A DNA stretch of 64,000 nucleotides from Marinihelvus sp963695135 (GTDB lineage: Bacteria; Pseudomonadota; Gammaproteobacteria; Xanthomonadales; SZUA-36), in assembly GCA_963695135.1 (NCBI GenBank), contig CAVOGA010000002.1, forward strand, positions 62,001-126,000. The letters are read 5' to 3'. The notes below the pieces were generated by a model. That model was not told where the DNA came from. It saw only the letters and a list, made by a program, of their open reading frames with translations, and searched no databases. Made by a program: the position numbers and the translations under genes. Within the stretch, counting starts at the first letter, position 1. Each line of letters begins with the position of its first letter. Shown here in pieces: positions 63,049 through 64,000 of this stretch.

Positions 63049-63873
63049 ATGGCAATTGTTAAGGCAAAACCGACATCGCCTGGCCGCCGCGGAGTGGTCC
63101 GTGTCCGTCACGACCACCTTCACAAGGGAGCGCCGTATGCGCCCCTGCTGGAGAAACAGTCCAAGAGCGGTGGGCGGAACAACAACGGTCGCATCACCAC
63201 CCGTCACATTGGTGGAGGTCACAAGCAGCACTACCGCGTGATCGACTTCAAGCGTGACAAGGATGGGATCCCGGGCAAGGTCGAGCGTATTGAATACGAC
63301 CCGAACCGCAGCGCGCATATCGCCCTGGTGCTGTATGCGGACGGCGAGCGTCGTTACATCATCGCCCCGAAAGCACTGCTGGCGGGTGACCCGGTCATGA
63401 GTGGCCGCGAGGCTGCCATCAAGAATGGCAACACGCTGCCGCTGCGCAACATCCCGGTGGGTACCGTGGTGCACTGCGTGGAACTGAAGCCGGGCAAGGG
63501 CGCCCAGCTGGCGCGCAGCGCCGGCGCCGCGGTGCAGCTCGTTGCCCGTGAGGGTCAGTACGCCACCCTGCGTCTTCGCTCCGGCGAGATGCGCAAGGTG
63601 CCGACGCGCTGCCGCGCGACCATCGGTGAAGTGTCCAACTCCGAGCACAACCTCGAGAAGCTGGGCAAAGCCGGTGCTAAACGCTGGCGCGGTGTCCGCC
63701 CGACGGTGCGTGGTGTGGCCATGAACCCGGTTGATCACCCGCATGGTGGTGGTGAGGGCAAGACCTCCGGTGGCCGTCATCCGGTGACGCCCTGGGGCCA
63801 GCCGACGAAGGGTCACAAGACCCGTAGCAACAAGCGCACGGACAAGTTCATCGTCCGCAAGCGCGCTAAGTAA
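63049..63873 (+). CDS. rplB: 50S ribosomal protein L2
   Basis: Highly conserved 23S-binding protein required for subunit joining. The 274-residue protein has AIVKAKPTSPGRRGVVRV, SGGRNNNGRITTRHIGGGHK, and the C-terminal VRGVAMNPVDHPHGGGEGK with the invariant His. No break is seen. Confidence 0.98.
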   Translation: MAIVKAKPTSPGRRGVVRVRHDHLHKGAPYAPLLEKQSKSGGRNNNGRITTRHIGGGHKQHYRVIDFKRDKDGIPGKVERIEYDPNRSAHIALVLYADGERRYIIAPKALLAGDPVMSGREAAIKNGNTLPLRNIPVGTVVHCVELKPGKGAQLARSAGAAVQLVAREGQYATLRLRSGEMRKVPTRCRATIGEVSNSEHNLEKLGKAGAKRWRGVRPTVRGVAMNPVDHPHGGGEGKTSGGRHPVTPWGQPTKGHKTRSNKRTDKFIVRKRAK

Positions 63874-63885
63874 CGGGACAGAACG

Positions 63886-64000
63886 ATGCCAAGATCAATT
63901 AAGAAAGGCCCTTTTATCGATCATCACCTGTCAACCAAGGTGGAGGTGGCGCTGGAAACGAACAACAAGCGCCCGATCCGTACCTGGTCACGCCGGTCAA
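63886..64000 (+). CDS. rpsS: 30S ribosomal protein S19, N-terminal part
   Basis: Only the first 38 codons are in the window (MPRSIKKGPFIDHHL onward to IRTWSRRS). The KKGPFID motif is diagnostic of S19, and the order rplB-rpsS is universal. The gene continues past the right edge. Confidence 0.96.
   Translation, partial: MPRSIKKGPFIDHHLSTKVEVALETNNKRPIRTWSRRS

Overview
This window is a conserved housekeeping segment of a gammaproteobacterial chromosome (roughly 60% GC by eye). The classic gene orders surE-pcm-nlpD-rpoS, yhbY/rlmE-ftsH-folP-glmM, miaB-phoH-ybeY-corC, prfA-hemA divergent from lolB-ispE-tRNA(Gln)-prs, and tRNA-tuf-secE-nusG-rplKAJL-rpoBC followed by rpsL-rpsG-fusA-tuf-rpsJ-rplCDWB-rpsS all point to Gammaproteobacteria outside the Enterobacterales. 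A Pseudomonas-type dCTP deaminase and a bc1 complex (petABC) followed by sspAB fit an aerobic, respiring organism. I cannot name the genus from sequence alone.

Layout. 0-3.4 kb: metG start (minus), mrp, dcd, DegS/AlgW protease (minus). 3.4-8.1 kb: a long leader, petABC, sspAB, Smr protein (minus). 8.2-12.3 kb: surE, pcm, nlpD, rpoS, then a Mth938-like gene and yhbY (minus). 12.4-19.6 kb: rlmE, ftsH, folP, glmM and a two-component system. 19.7-20.1 kb: a gene-free stretch packed with perfect hairpins, my best candidate for an undescribed RNA. 20.1-24.7 kb (minus): tdh, kbl and a large cysteine-rich DUF2914 lipoprotein in one apparent operon. 24.9-39.8 kb: tRNA modification, ribosome, heme, cell-envelope and nucleotide-metabolism genes. 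39.9-54.1 kb: tRNA-Tyr/Gly/Thr, tuf, tRNA-Trp, secE, nusG, ribosomal protein genes and rpoBC. 54.1-56.3 kb: a small accessory insert (XRE regulator, membrane protein, lipoprotein, EF-hand protein) between rpoC and rpsL. 56.4-64 kb: str and S10 operons.

Two features run through the window. First, at least 13 single-base indels break otherwise well-conserved essential genes (mrp, ftsH, rplJ, rplL, rpoB six times, rpoC, the second tuf, rplC), plus one in a small acidic gene. Every +1 case can be explained by one extra A on the plus strand, and for tuf the intact copy in the same window proves it. Essential genes cannot be broken like this in a living cell, so systematic sequencing or consensus error is by far the likeliest cause; I annotate these as single genes. 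Second, several intergenic regions hold strong RNA structure. The clearest is a two-domain element present after tuf (41.7 kb) and after nusG (42.9 kb): its two helices differ completely in sequence but keep pairing, around invariant loop sequence.
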